Positions 43,891 to 53,020 of a DNA stretch of 64,000 nucleotides are shown in pieces. The DNA lies in the NCBI GenBank assembly GCA_946223075.1, contig CAMILZ010000011.1:4805-68804 (forward strand). Direction: 5' to 3'. A program made the position numbers and the translations under genes. Under the pieces are notes generated by a model. That model did not search any database. It saw only the letters and a program-made list of their open reading frames with translations, and was not told where the DNA came from. The DNA comes from an uncultured Dermabacteraceae bacterium (GTDB lineage: Bacteria > Actinomycetota > Actinomycetes > Actinomycetales > Dermabacteraceae). The first letter of the stretch is position 1, and each line of letters opens with the position of its first letter.

Positions 43891-45816
43891 CTAGGTGCCC
43901 GGCGCGTCGTCTTTGGGGCCCTTGCCGCTCGCCTTTGACTTGAGTTCCGACGCTTTCTCCGCAATCTCGCGTTTCACGATCTCGTGAATCGAGGGCTTCG
44001 GTGCCTTCTCATAGAGCTCCTCGACCGCGGCCTTGGCCTTCTCAAGGAAGGCGGCGCGGCGAAGCTTGAGCGAGGGTGTCACGAGGGTGGGATCAGAAAG
44101 ATTCGCCTTCACGAGAGCGAATTTCTTGATCCGCTCCGTGCGCGACACATCGAGGTTCGCGTTCTCGAGATACGGCAGGATCTCCGCGACGAGCTTAGGG
44201 TTCTCGATGATCTCGATATCGTCGCCGCTGCTTTCACCTTCTTCCGACTGCTGGATGAGAAGCGCCGTGAGATAGGGCCGATCATCACCCACGGCAACCG
44301 CATAGGCGACGCTCGGGTGCTGCTCCACTGCGCCCTCCCAGCCGGCGGGTTCGATCGTCTTGCCGCCCGAGGTCACGATGACGTCTTTCGACCGCCCACT
44401 GAGCGTGAGGTGGCCGCGACTGTCGAGCTTTCCGAGATCGCCGGTGCGCAAGAAACCGTCGGAATACGCCGCCGCCGTGTGCTCGGGGTTTCTGTACCCG
44501 GGCGAGACCCCGGGGCCCTTCGCGAGCACTTCCCCTTCTTCGCTAATGCGGATCGTGGTGCCGGGAACCGGAACGCCGACGCTTCCCGCGGTGAGGTCAC
44601 CGGGGCGATTCGCGGCGATCGGGGCGGTCGTTTCCGTGAGGCCGTACCCTTCGATGATCGGGATGCCGAAGCCGCGAAACGCGAGCGCGAGTGAAGGGTG
44701 GAGCTTTGCACCGCCGCACAGGATGTACTGGATGTTGCCGCCCAGCAGGCGTCGGATCGTGCGATAAAACAGACGCTCGTACAACGCGCGCTTGGCCGCG
44801 AGACGGAACGGAAGCTTCGGGCGTTCGCTCTCGTGGAAGCCCTCCCCGATCATGCCGATCCGCACGGCGGTCTCGCGGGCATCGCGCCACAGGCGACCCA
44901 CGCGCTTCTTATCGGCCTGCGCGGCGACGGCGTTGAGGATCTTCTCGAGCACGCGCGGCACGACCATGACGAAGGTCGGGCGGATCTCCGTGAAGGTGGG
45001 GATGATGCGAGACGTATCCGAAAGGTGAGCGACGCGCATACCGAGGGCGAGGCAAATGAGCTGCACGCCGCGTGCGAGCACGTGCGAGAGGGGAAGGAAG
45101 AGGATCGTGGAGCCGCGGTCGTTGAGCACTTCGCCGTGCGAAACGCCGATGTTCTGAAGCTGCGCCACGAAATTGCCGTGGGTGAGCTGCACACCCTTCG
45201 GGTCGCTCGTGGTCCCCGACGTGTAGACGATCGTCGCGACGTCCTCGAGCGTGCGCGACGTGCGGGCAGTTTCGAGAGCCGCATCGCTCACGGGAGTTTC
45301 CACTTCGCGCTTGACGAGGTCGCCGACGCACGCGTAGCCGTCCGTTTTATCCATCGTCCACACTCGATCGGCACCGCCGAGCGCCGCCGCGAGAGACTCG
45401 GCCTGAGGCGCCGTGCCGGCAACAGCACGGATCACGTTGGCGTCCTCGACAATCGCCGCGACCTGCGAAGGCGCGCTCGTGTCGTAAATCGGCACAACGA
45501 TCGCCCCGGCCCACAGCGCCGCGACGTCGCTGAGAACCCATTCGTACCGCGTGGGGCCCATGATCGAGATCGCGTCGCCCGGCTTAATGCCCGCGGCTAC
45601 GAAGTGGCGCGCGAGGGCGCGAGCCGCATCGAAAAATTCCTTGGTGGTCACATCGGCCCACGTGGTCGAGCCCGCGGCATCGGTGCCGCTCGGAACCTGG
45701 AAGGCAACGTGGGAGGGTGCTTCGCTTTCGCGTGTGACGAAGAGGTCGGTGAGGCGTTGAGCGCCGTTCGGCTCGACGAGCAGCGGGCTTGTGTATTCGC
45801 GCAAGGACGTGGACAT
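43891..45816 (-). CDS. fadD: Long-chain fatty acid-CoA ligase
   Basis: 641 residues, adenylate-forming enzyme. The AMP-binding motif TIVYTSGTTSDPKGVQLTHG (about residues 200-220), GYGLTETTAPIAANRPG, the DGFLRTGDLG motif with the catalytic hinge, and GRSKDVIVTSGGKTIEP are all intact. Length and the bulky N-terminal domain fit the FadD15-type (FACL) group of actinobacteria. It activates fatty acids to acyl-CoA for breakdown or lipid assembly. It is a single-gene unit, divergent from the metallopeptidase gene, with which it shares a 144-base control region. Confidence 0.93.
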   Translation of the reverse strand: MSTSLREYTSPLLVEPNGAQRLTDLFVTRESEAPSHVAFQVPSGTDAAGSTTWADVTTKEFFDAARALARHFVAAGIKPGDAISIMGPTRYEWVLSDVAALWAGAIVVPIYDTSAPSQVAAIVEDANVIRAVAGTAPQAESLAAALGGADRVWTMDKTDGYACVGDLVKREVETPVSDAALETARTSRTLEDVATIVYTSGTTSDPKGVQLTHGNFVAQLQNIGVSHGEVLNDRGSTILFLPLSHVLARGVQLICLALGMRVAHLSDTSRIIPTFTEIRPTFVMVVPRVLEKILNAVAAQADKKRVGRLWRDARETAVRIGMIGEGFHESERPKLPFRLAAKRALYERLFYRTIRRLLGGNIQYILCGGAKLHPSLALAFRGFGIPIIEGYGLTETTAPIAANRPGDLTAGSVGVPVPGTTIRISEEGEVLAKGPGVSPGYRNPEHTAAAYSDGFLRTGDLGKLDSRGHLTLSGRSKDVIVTSGGKTIEPAGWEGAVEQHPSVAYAVAVGDDRPYLTALLIQQSEEGESSGDDIEIIENPKLVAEILPYLENANLDVSRTERIKKFALVKANLSDPTLVTPSLKLRRAAFLEKAKAAVEELYEKAPKPSIHEIVKREIAEKASELKSKASGKGPKDDAPGT

Positions 45817-45960
45817 AAAACGGTACTTTCGCGTCGGATACGGAACAGTAGGCTACGGAACCGTAACCAGTGTAAAGGGTGGGGAGCGCCGCAAAACTCA
45901 GAGCCCGCCATGGGTCACAATTCCAGGGGAAACTCCGGGGCGAAACGATAGATTGACCGC

Positions 45961-46875
45961 ATGACCTTCAATCCCAATGCCGAGATCCGCTCCGACAACA
46001 CCAGCCGCCGCTCGGGAGGCGGCGGCATGCGCCGTGGAGGCGCGATCGCGCTTGGCGGCGGCGGCCTCGGCACGCTCGTCCTCGTGATCGTTCTGTTATT
46101 CCTCGGCGTCGACCCGTCGATGCTTCTCGGTGGAGGCCAGGCCCCGGCCCCAAGCTCCCAGCAGCAGCCTCAGCAGGGCGCCGCTCTCGAGGAATGCCAG
46201 ACCGGCGCCGACGCAAACGAGAACGACGACTGCCTCGTGCAGGCGACCGTCGAATCAGCCGACTCGCTCTGGGAGGGTAAGGCGGAGGGCGCGGGCTTCC
46301 GTTTCCAAGAGCCGCAAGCGGTCGTGTTCACGAACTCGGTGAATACGGGCTGCGGCGCGGCAACGTCCGCAACGGGTCCCTTCTATTGCCCCGCCGACTC
46401 CACGATCTACGTGGACACCTCGTTCTACGAGCAGCTCAGCTCGCGCTTCGGGGCGAGCAGCGGCCAGCTCGCGAAAGCCTACGTCGTGGCACACGAGTAC
46501 GGTCACCACATTCAGCGCCTCGACGGCACAATGCAGCGCATCGATCGCTCGGGCACGGGCCCCGAATCGGATCAGGTTCGCCTCGAACTTCAGGCCGATT
46601 GCTACGCGGGCATGTGGGCACACCACGCCGCGACGACCGTGGACGATGACGGCAAGACGATGCTCGAGCCTCTCACCGACAAGGACGTTGACGATGCCCT
46701 GAGCGCCGCGAGCGCCGTGGGCGACGACCACATCCAGGGCGAGGTCGCCGGTGGCGAAGTTGCACCCGATACCTGGACGCACGGCTCCTCCGCGCAGCGC
46801 CGCAACTGGTTCGTGAAAGGGTACAACGAGGGCACCTACAAGGCGTGCGACACGTTCGCCGTGGACCAGCCGTAA
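45961..46875 (+). CDS. Neutral zinc metallopeptidase (YpfJ/PF04228 family), membrane-anchored
   Basis: 304 residues. A short Arg/Gly-rich cytoplasmic part is followed by one transmembrane helix (about 35-50) and a Pro/Gln linker (60-72). The catalytic HEXXH is H178-EYGHH-182, followed by DQVRLELQADCYAGMWAHHA, the glutamate-containing motif of this family. Four cysteines outside the active site (80, 91, 131, 143) could form disulfides because the domain faces outwards. Members are predicted metalloproteases of unknown substrate. The gene stands alone, divergent from fadD. A short inverted repeat (46890-46910) follows its stop. Confidence 0.9.
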   Translation: MTFNPNAEIRSDNTSRRSGGGGMRRGGAIALGGGGLGTLVLVIVLLFLGVDPSMLLGGGQAPAPSSQQQPQQGAALEECQTGADANENDDCLVQATVESADSLWEGKAEGAGFRFQEPQAVVFTNSVNTGCGAATSATGPFYCPADSTIYVDTSFYEQLSSRFGASSGQLAKAYVVAHEYGHHIQRLDGTMQRIDRSGTGPESDQVRLELQADCYAGMWAHHAATTVDDDGKTMLEPLTDKDVDDALSAASAVGDDHIQGEVAGGEVAPDTWTHGSSAQRRNWFVKGYNEGTYKACDTFAVDQP

Positions 46876-46990
46876 GGGTTCAGCCACAGCCACCCTCGGT
46901 TGGAGGGTGGAATTGAAGGTGGAGAAAAGTGCGCGGGCACCCCTCCAGCGGGGACATCACGTCGTTTTTCTACACCCTTACGGGGGCGGG

Positions 46991-47836
46991 TTAGTCCCGA
47001 CGCCTGCGCAGCACACGATCGAGCACCGATCTGCGCGCCGCCGCTCGCTCAACCCTGTGAACGCGCGCCTTGTTCATCGCTTGCGCGATCGCCTCGCTTT
47101 GAAGGGCGCGCCTCAGCGCCTTCGGCGTGGCACGCTCGAGGGCCTCGGAGTTGTAGGCAAGCGAGGGAACCGAGACCACCTCTCCCGCCGCGACATCTTT
47201 GAGGGCGTGCTGCACCACGAACGGCGCCTTCAACCACGTCACGCGCGGGGCGCCATCCATATTGACGGCGGCGTTGTGGTGACTCTCGGTGTGCACAAAC
47301 CCGGGAATGAGCACCGTCGCGCTCACGCCCGTGCCTTCGAGCTCTTGCGCGAGGTACTCCGTGAAAATGACGACCCAGCTCTTCGCCGCCGCCGAGAGGT
47401 TTGTCGCGGTAAAGCCGGCCATCGACGACACGTTGAGGATCGCGCCTGCGCCCTTGCGCGTCATGGCCGTTGCCGCCGCGTGCGCGAGAATCAGCGTGGC
47501 GCGCACATCAAAATCGACCTCTTCGAGGAAGTCCTCGATTTCCCCGTCGAGGAAGGACGCGCGCACTGAGTGCCCCGTATTGTTCACGAGCAGGCCGATG
47601 GGTTCAACGGGATCGAGCAAGCGGCGGGCGACGCGCTCGACATCGGCCTGGACGGAAATATCCGCCGGAAGGATGCTCACGCGCGCGCCGGAGACCGCCT
47701 CGATCTGGGCGGCGACGGCGGCGAGGCGATCCTCGTTCCGGGCCACGAGCACGAGGTCGTGGCCGCTTCCGGCGAGTTGCCACGCAAATTCAAGGCCGAG
47801 GCCGGAGGTTGAGCCTGTGACGAGCGCGAGAGTCAT
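46991..47836 (-). CDS. SDR-family protein lacking the catalytic tyrosine
   Basis: 281 residues. The nucleotide motif TGSTSGLGLEFAWQLAGSG and the NNTGHS motif (NNAG equivalent) are typical for the classical SDR subfamily DltE/YqjQ. The catalytic Ser strand is ILNVSSMAGF, but where Y-x-x-x-K is expected the sequence is SAAAK, that is serine in place of the tyrosine with the Lys kept. The C-terminal ~60 residues are Arg/Ala rich. The protein may bind NADP(H) without normal dehydrogenase chemistry. It converges with the metallopeptidase gene and diverges from xth. Confidence 0.78.
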   Translation of the reverse strand: MTLALVTGSTSGLGLEFAWQLAGSGHDLVLVARNEDRLAAVAAQIEAVSGARVSILPADISVQADVERVARRLLDPVEPIGLLVNNTGHSVRASFLDGEIEDFLEEVDFDVRATLILAHAAATAMTRKGAGAILNVSSMAGFTATNLSAAAKSWVVIFTEYLAQELEGTGVSATVLIPGFVHTESHHNAAVNMDGAPRVTWLKAPFVVQHALKDVAAGEVVSVPSLAYNSEALERATPKALRRALQSEAIAQAMNKARVHRVERAAARRSVLDRVLRRRRD

Positions 47837-47884
47837 GCCTTAAGCGTATCCACGCAAACCTTCGTGCACCCATAGGATGGACGC

Positions 47885-48724
47885 ATGCGAATCGCCACCT
47901 GGAACATCAATTCCCTTCGCGCACGTATGCCCCGCCTCCTCGAGGTGATCGATAGGCGCAACATCGACGTCATCGCGCTCCAGGAGATCAAAGCCAAACC
48001 CGAGCAACTCGACCTCAGCGGCCTTGCCGAGCGCGGTTTCGAGGTTGCCGCTCACGGCCTCAATCAGTGGAACGGCGTCGCGATTGCCTCGCGCGTGGGG
48101 CTTCGCGAAGTGCGCCGTGAGATTCCGTCCCTGCCCGCGTGGGGCGAGGGTGACGATGCCGTGGTCGAAGCGCGCGCGATCGGTGCCGTCGTGGGCGAAA
48201 GAGCCCACGATTCGAAGCCGCTCGAGCTATGGAGCCTCTACGTTCCGAATGGGCGCGAACTCGACCACCCGCACTACCCCTACAAGCTCGCGTGGCTCGA
48301 AGCGCTGCGTCACTACGGCGTCGCGCGTCTCGCGGAGGGCGGTCCCGGCGAGGATGCCGGCGACAACGCGGCAACGCTTTTTGCGGGCGACTTCAATGTC
48401 GCACCGACCGACGCCGACGTGTGGGACATGGCCGCCTTCGAAGGGAAGACGCACGTGAGCGCACCCGAACGCGAGGCAATCGCGGCGATTGAAAAGGCAG
48501 GTTACGCCGACCTCACGCGCGACTGGCTCGATGCACCTGGCACCTACACGTATTGGGACTACAAGGGCCTCAAGTTCGCGAAGAAGCAAGGCATGCGCAT
48601 CGACTTCCTCTTCGGCTCCCCTTCGGTGCGCGAGGCCACGACCGGCGCGATGATCGATCTCGCCGAACGCGCGGAAAAGTCCACGAGCGATCACGCGCCC
48701 GTGATCGTCGACGTGCACCTGTAG
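47885..48724 (+). CDS. xth: Exodeoxyribonuclease III
   Basis: 279 residues. Endonuclease/exonuclease/phosphatase fold with ATWNINSLRARMPRLLEVI, IALQEIKAKPEQL (metal Glu), WSLYVPNGRE (catalytic Tyr), LFAGDFNVAPTDADVWD (Asp-Asn) and the final STSDHAPVIVDV (Asp-His). It removes 3' blocking groups and cuts at abasic sites in base-excision repair. Start ATG 47885 lies 48 bases from the divergent SDR start. A GGCAAGCGTCGG segment just after the stop also occurs after csoR. Confidence 0.95.
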   Translation: MRIATWNINSLRARMPRLLEVIDRRNIDVIALQEIKAKPEQLDLSGLAERGFEVAAHGLNQWNGVAIASRVGLREVRREIPSLPAWGEGDDAVVEARAIGAVVGERAHDSKPLELWSLYVPNGRELDHPHYPYKLAWLEALRHYGVARLAEGGPGEDAGDNAATLFAGDFNVAPTDADVWDMAAFEGKTHVSAPEREAIAAIEKAGYADLTRDWLDAPGTYTYWDYKGLKFAKKQGMRIDFLFGSPSVREATTGAMIDLAERAEKSTSDHAPVIVDVHL

Positions 48725-48765
48725 GAGGCGCGAAGGCGCAGGCAAGCGTCGGGCCCCGGCCCCTT

Positions 48766-49326
48766 TTAGCGGTGGCGCCGTGCCCTGTGTTGGATTTCGA
48801 GCATGTGCTGAGTGCGCGATATGGCCGCCATGCTCGAATCAATGAGGCTCGGGTCCCCTCCCGCGAAAACGCGCAGCTCGTAGGCCTGCGCGAAAGCCGT
48901 CAGAGCCAGGTCGAAGTGGCCGGCCACGAAGAGTGCCGTGCCGAGGTGCTGGTGGAGAACCGCCTCCCATGCGGTGCCGCGGCACTCTTCGAGAAGCACG
49001 CGGTAATCCGCGATCGCCTGGTCGGTTTCGCCGAGGTCGCGGCGGCAATCGGCGAGAAGCGCGCGCAGACGCACCGATGACGGGCGCTTTTTGAGCATGG
49101 CCTCGCATCGCTCGCGGGCGGTCACGGGGTCACCGCTCCACAGCGCCCTGATGGCGTCGCGCGCATCGTCGTGCGCGAACTCCCGCTCGAATGTTTCCGG
49201 GTCGTCGATGACTGGCCGAAGGGTCATGGAGTCAATGTGCCAGCCCGCCTTGGCGCCGGGGGCGGACGGTGCTCTGAGAGGCCCCTCGGAGGGCTGCGAT
49301 AGGCGCGTCAGCGTTGCTTCATGCAT
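48766..49326 (-). CDS. TPR-repeat protein, hypothetical
   Basis: 186 residues. After a ~45-residue variable part, helix pairs follow: ALWSGDPVTARERCEAMLKK, LLADCRRDLGETDQAIADYR, HQHLGTALFVAGHFDLALTA. These match tetratricopeptide repeats, and the chain ends with an Arg/His-rich tail. No catalytic domain is present. Such proteins usually mediate protein binding. It is convergent with xth and may belong to the neighbourhood of the tad locus, but no direct link is visible. Confidence 0.7.
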   Translation of the reverse strand: MHEATLTRLSQPSEGPLRAPSAPGAKAGWHIDSMTLRPVIDDPETFEREFAHDDARDAIRALWSGDPVTARERCEAMLKKRPSSVRLRALLADCRRDLGETDQAIADYRVLLEECRGTAWEAVLHQHLGTALFVAGHFDLALTAFAQAYELRVFAGGDPSLIDSSMAAISRTQHMLEIQHRARRHR

Positions 49327-49421
49327 GGGGCGCGCTCCTCCTTCGTCTATGGGCGCGGCGACGATTGTCTTAAAAAGAGAAGGCGTGGGGATGCCGTGGC
49401 GGGGGTAGATCGGGCCAAAAA

Positions 49422-49445
49422 GGAGGCGCCCTTTCGAGCGCCTCC
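49422..49445 (-). terminator. Minus-strand terminator
   Basis: GGAGGCGC (49422-49429) pairs with GCGCCTCC (49438-49445) around an 8-base loop. On the minus strand the stem is followed by a T-rich run (TTTTTTGG), the classic intrinsic terminator form. It points to a minus-strand transcript ending here, upstream of the TPR gene, for which the small ORF at 49462-49647 is the only candidate. Confidence 0.7.
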
Positions 49446-49461
49446 CGGGGCCGATCCGGGA

Positions 49462-49647
49462 TCAAGCGTGCAGTTGGTGGTGTGGTATCCGCTTTCGACG
49501 AATCCGCACCGGTCCGAACGTGGACCACTCGCACGTGGGTTTCGAATCATTCCCTTGCTTTGTGATGACCACCACTCTACATGTCGCATGTGACCTACGC
49601 AACCCTCGCTGGGGAGAATAATCGGAACCTCCGCTCGCACCCCACAT
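49462..49647 (-). CDS. Small basic protein ORF (about 61 residues), unknown
   Basis: From ATG 49647 (MWGASGGSDYSPQRG) to TGA at 49462. A GGAGG ribosome site lies 8 bases upstream of the ATG, and an intrinsic terminator starts 17 bases after the stop, so the unit has both signals of a real gene. The product is basic, with two Cys (C23 and C38 by my count) and an Arg/His-rich end (RIRRKRIPHHQLHA). I do not recognise a family. The same transcript could instead be a non-coding RNA of about 250 bases. The rest of 49327-49713 shows no other gene. Confidence 0.4.
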   Translation of the reverse strand: MWGASGGSDYSPQRGLRRSHATCRVVVITKQGNDSKPTCEWSTFGPVRIRRKRIPHHQLHA

Positions 49648-49713
49648 CACACCGTCCTCCACAAAATCGCACGGGCACTAGAACCATCCTCGTTCTCGGC
49701 GAAGCATGGACGC

Positions 49714-50829
49714 ATGACACACGCCTTTCCACGAGTCGAACACGGCCGCCGAGACGCCACGACATTCGTCAGTCGCGTCCCGCGCAAAGCCGCGCCTGAC
49801 ACGCACGAATCCGCGCTCGAAGCGGTAGCGTGGCTCGGCGAAAACGCCTCGCTCGAAATCCTCGCGCGCGACCGGATCCAGGCGGCAGGGTTCGACGTTG
49901 CTTCCGAAACCACACCGCGGGGGCAGGTGCGAGCGGTCGTGTGCGAAACAACCACCCTCGAGAGGGCCGCGGGGGCCTTCCCCTCGCTCCCGCTCTTCGC
50001 CGTGTGCGAGAGCGAACCGCACTCCCACGACTACAGGCGTGCTCTCGCCCACGGGGTTCGAGCCGTACGCACGCTGCCTGCGGAGTCCGCCGAGCTCCTC
50101 AGCGACCTCTCCGCCCTCACCACAGCCCCGGGCGAGAGCCGCGTCATCGCGTGCATCCCGGGGCATGGCGGGGCTGGCGCCACCTCACTCGCGGTTGCGC
50201 TAGCGCTGGCCGCGTCAAACCGGGGTACTCCCGCAACGCTCGTGGACGCTGACCCACTCGGCGGCGGGATCGACACACTCGTGCAGGCCAGGCACGTCGA
50301 CGGTGCGCGGTGGAACGACCTGGGCGGGGCGGGCGGCACGACGGATACCCAGGTTCTCCTCGAAGCTTTGCCCCTTATCGACGGCTACCGCCTCCTCACC
50401 TTCGATGGATCGCCCGGCGAAACCGTGAACCTCCAAGCTCTCGAAAGCCTCAGAGCCGCACCCGGAACGCTCATTGTCGACGCGCCCCTTCGGGCCGGTG
50501 CCGCTGCACACGTGAACCCCGACATCGCTCTCGTCTCGCTTCACCCGAGCGAACACGCCCTCGCCGCAATCGAACGCAGCCTCAACGCACTGCACGAAAC
50601 ACATCCGCGCACGCGCATCGGGATCGCTCTTCGCACTCACCGCCGCGGTGAGGCGTATCGTGCGCGCGAAATCGCCGAAAAACTCGGAGTCCCCGTGATG
50701 CTCAGCTATAAGAGCGCACGCGAAGGCTTCGTGCCCGGGCTCGATCGCGACCGCAAGGGAATCGAATCCGCGTGCACGCGCTTCCTTGCGAAGCTCGCCG
50801 ACTCCCGACCTTCGGGAGGCCGCGCATGA
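49714..50829 (+). CDS. TadZ/Ssd-type ATPase (CpaE-like) of the tad locus
   Basis: 371 residues. The N-terminal half is a receiver-like fold without the phospho-acceptor Asp; the C-terminal half is a MinD/ParA-like P-loop domain. The nucleotide loop is degenerate (CIPGHGGAGATSLAVALALA, without the lysines of KGGxGKT), as in the actinobacterial Ssd (Rv3660c) and TadZ groups. LVDADPLGGGIDTLVQ is the Walker B equivalent. TadZ/Ssd proteins position the Flp pilus machine at a cell pole or septum. The stop overlaps the tadA start (ATGA). Confidence 0.8.
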   Translation: MTHAFPRVEHGRRDATTFVSRVPRKAAPDTHESALEAVAWLGENASLEILARDRIQAAGFDVASETTPRGQVRAVVCETTTLERAAGAFPSLPLFAVCESEPHSHDYRRALAHGVRAVRTLPAESAELLSDLSALTTAPGESRVIACIPGHGGAGATSLAVALALAASNRGTPATLVDADPLGGGIDTLVQARHVDGARWNDLGGAGGTTDTQVLLEALPLIDGYRLLTFDGSPGETVNLQALESLRAAPGTLIVDAPLRAGAAAHVNPDIALVSLHPSEHALAAIERSLNALHETHPRTRIGIALRTHRRGEAYRAREIAEKLGVPVMLSYKSAREGFVPGLDRDRKGIESACTRFLAKLADSRPSGGRA

Positions 50830-51974
50830 TCCTCACCGACGAACTCCTCACGGGCGTTCACGAATCTCTACGCGAAGAACCTGGGGCGATCGACGCGCGG
50901 CGCATCGCCCGCATCGCCCAGACCCACGGGATCATCCTTGATCGCGCGGGGCTCCTCGACCTCACCGATCAGGTGCGCCATCACCTCGAGGGTCTCGGGC
51001 CCCTTCATGCCCTCGCAGCGGAGGGGGTAAGCGACATCCTCGTGAACCCCGATGGCAGCGTGTGGGTCGATTCGGCGCGCGGTCTCGAGCGCACCGATCT
51101 CACACTCAGCGCGGGTGAGGCCCGAGCGCTTGCGACGCGTCTTGCCTCGCTCGGGAACCGCCGGCTCGACGATGCGATGCCATGGGCTGACGCGCAGCTG
51201 CCCGGCAATCTCCGCTTCCACGGCATGCTCCCACCTCTTTCGGCGGGTGGCGCGAGCATCAGCCTCAGGCGCGCTGCGACCCTTCCCTACTCACTCGATG
51301 ACCTCGAAAAGTCCGGCACCCTCACGTCGTCCGGGCGCACCCTCGTCGAGGCGATCATTCACGCGCGGCTCTCCTTCCTCGTGAGCGGCGGAACGGGGAG
51401 CGGGAAAACGACTCTGCTCGGGGCGATGCTCGGCGCTGTGGACCCCCGCGAGCGCGTCATCATCGTGGAAGATGCGACCGAGTTGCGGCCGGTGCACCCG
51501 CACGTCGTGCACCTCCAGGCGCGCCACGCGAATGCCGAGGGCATGGGCGAGATTAGCCTCGCGACCCTCATCCGGCAGTGCCTACGCATGCGTCCCGATC
51601 GCATCATCGTGGGTGAGTGCCGCGGCGAAGACATCCGCGAGCTCCTCCAAGCGCTCAACACGGGGCACGAGGGCGGGTGCGGAACTCTTCACGCGAATAC
51701 CGCGGCGGACGTTCCCGCGAGGCTCGAAGCTCTCGGCGCGCTCGCGGGGCTCGATCCACTTGCGCTCGCCTCGCAAGCGCTTTCGGCGATTACGGTCGTG
51801 CTCCACATGCATCGCTCGCGCGAGGGCCGTGCACTTTCGACCATTTCGCTCCTCCAGCGCGGGGCCGATGGCCGGCTCGAGTGCGTGCCCGCCGTGAGTT
51901 TCGGCGCTCGGGAGCGTCGTTTTCCGGCCTTCGATGCGCTCGAGGCCCGTCTCCTTCACGGGGGTGCGCGATGA
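50826..51974 (+). CDS. tadA: TadA/CpaF-type secretion ATPase
   Basis: 382 residues from ATG 50826, overlapping the tadZ stop. Type II/IV secretion ATPase of the VirB11/CpaF family: GVSDILVNPDGSVWVDSARG (N-domain), Walker A SGGTGSGKTTLLGAMLGAVD, Asp box RVIIVEDATELRPVHPHVVH, Walker B RPDRIIVGECRGEDI and the His box. It powers assembly of Flp/Tad pili. It overlaps the downstream tadB/C gene, consistent with a tad operon tadZ-tadA-tadB/C-pilin. Confidence 0.9.
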   Translation: MILTDELLTGVHESLREEPGAIDARRIARIAQTHGIILDRAGLLDLTDQVRHHLEGLGPLHALAAEGVSDILVNPDGSVWVDSARGLERTDLTLSAGEARALATRLASLGNRRLDDAMPWADAQLPGNLRFHGMLPPLSAGGASISLRRAATLPYSLDDLEKSGTLTSSGRTLVEAIIHARLSFLVSGGTGSGKTTLLGAMLGAVDPRERVIIVEDATELRPVHPHVVHLQARHANAEGMGEISLATLIRQCLRMRPDRIIVGECRGEDIRELLQALNTGHEGGCGTLHANTAADVPARLEALGALAGLDPLALASQALSAITVVLHMHRSREGRALSTISLLQRGADGRLECVPAVSFGARERRFPAFDALEARLLHGGAR

Positions 51975-52963
51975 CGAGCCGAGCCTTCCTCTCAGACGAT
52001 GCGCTTGCGGGGCTCCTCGACCACGTGGCGATGGCCCTCGGTGCGGGTGTGACGGCACCGGCGGCGTGGTCCGCAGTCGCGGAGGCGACACCGGCCTCGA
52101 GTGAAAAGCAGTTCGCCGAAACGATGGCGCGTATCCCGCCGGCACTCTTGCAGCGCATGAACGGTGCTCTCAATGCTCCTCGGGAGGCGGTCCGCGCGGT
52201 CGTGCTCTGCCACGTGATGTGTGAGAGCACGGGGGCGCCGCTTTCAGGGCTGCTCACGTCGCTCTCGAACGGTCTTCGCGATTCTTCCGACGCCGCCCGG
52301 GCCCGCACAGCCGCCTTCGCGGGCGCGAAGAGCACGGCCCGCGTTCTCATGGCGCTGCCGCTCTTCGCTGTCGCCCTCGGCTACGCGATGGGGGCGAATC
52401 CGCTTCGGGTTCTTTTGACCTCTCCTCACGGTGCGCTCATGCTCGGCGCGGGCATCGCGCTCACCGCCCTTGGCTACGCGTGGATGAACCGCATGCTCGC
52501 CGTCGCGCGCGGCGTGAGCGCCGAGATTGATCCGCTCATCGTGATCGATCTGATCGCGAGCGTGGTGCACTCGGGTATCCCGCTCGCCGCGGCATGCACG
52601 CGCGTCGGTGAAGCCCTCGAAAGCACTCCCCCGGGTCCCGCGCTGCTCGAGGCCGGGCGCGCCCTCGCACGTGGTATGCCTCCCGAAGGTGCGCTTGCCC
52701 CTCTCGAGGGGGACCTCGCGACTCTGCGGAGCGCCGCGAGTCTCTCCCACGCGACCGGGGCGCGCCTCGCCCCCATCCTTGCGGCTGTGACACGCGACCG
52801 TCGTCGCGCTCGTGTGCGCGAGGTCGATGAGGCCTCCGCAAAACTCGCCGTTCGTCTCGTGCTCCCTACGGGGGTCACGATTCTGCCCGCGTTCGTGCTG
52901 CTCGGAATCGTCCCGATCATCACGGACCTCGTCACCACACACTTCGGCCAGATCTGGCCGTAG
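51971..52963 (+). CDS. TadB/TadC-type pilus assembly membrane protein
   Basis: 330 residues from ATG 51971, inside the tadA stop. Four hydrophobic segments: a pair at about 120-175 (ALPLFAVALGYAMGANPL, MLGAGIALTALGYAWM), one near 195, and one at the C-terminus (LPTGVTILPAFVLLGIVPII). The C-terminal part fits a type II secretion F (T2SSF) domain. In other actinobacteria tadB and tadC are separate genes; here one chain of this length is present between tadA and the pilin, so it either combines both or one has been lost. It anchors the pilus assembly platform. Confidence 0.7.
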   Translation: MTSRAFLSDDALAGLLDHVAMALGAGVTAPAAWSAVAEATPASSEKQFAETMARIPPALLQRMNGALNAPREAVRAVVLCHVMCESTGAPLSGLLTSLSNGLRDSSDAARARTAAFAGAKSTARVLMALPLFAVALGYAMGANPLRVLLTSPHGALMLGAGIALTALGYAWMNRMLAVARGVSAEIDPLIVIDLIASVVHSGIPLAAACTRVGEALESTPPGPALLEAGRALARGMPPEGALAPLEGDLATLRSAASLSHATGARLAPILAAVTRDRRRARVREVDEASAKLAVRLVLPTGVTILPAFVLLGIVPIITDLVTTHFGQIWP

Positions 52964-53020
52964 GCGCCCGGCGACCGCCGGCGCGCAGCACACAAAAATC
53001 CTTGAAGGGGGATGACATCA

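Noticed and set aside
49501..49560. tRNA-like GGTTTCGAATC sequence
   Set aside because: The surrounding bases do not form the T-stem, anticodon stem or acceptor stem on either strand.
51617..51970. Extended N-terminus of the tadB/C protein
   Set aside because: The extension lies entirely inside tadA in another frame and is Arg-rich; ATG 51971 overlaps the tadA stop and starts the conserved part.
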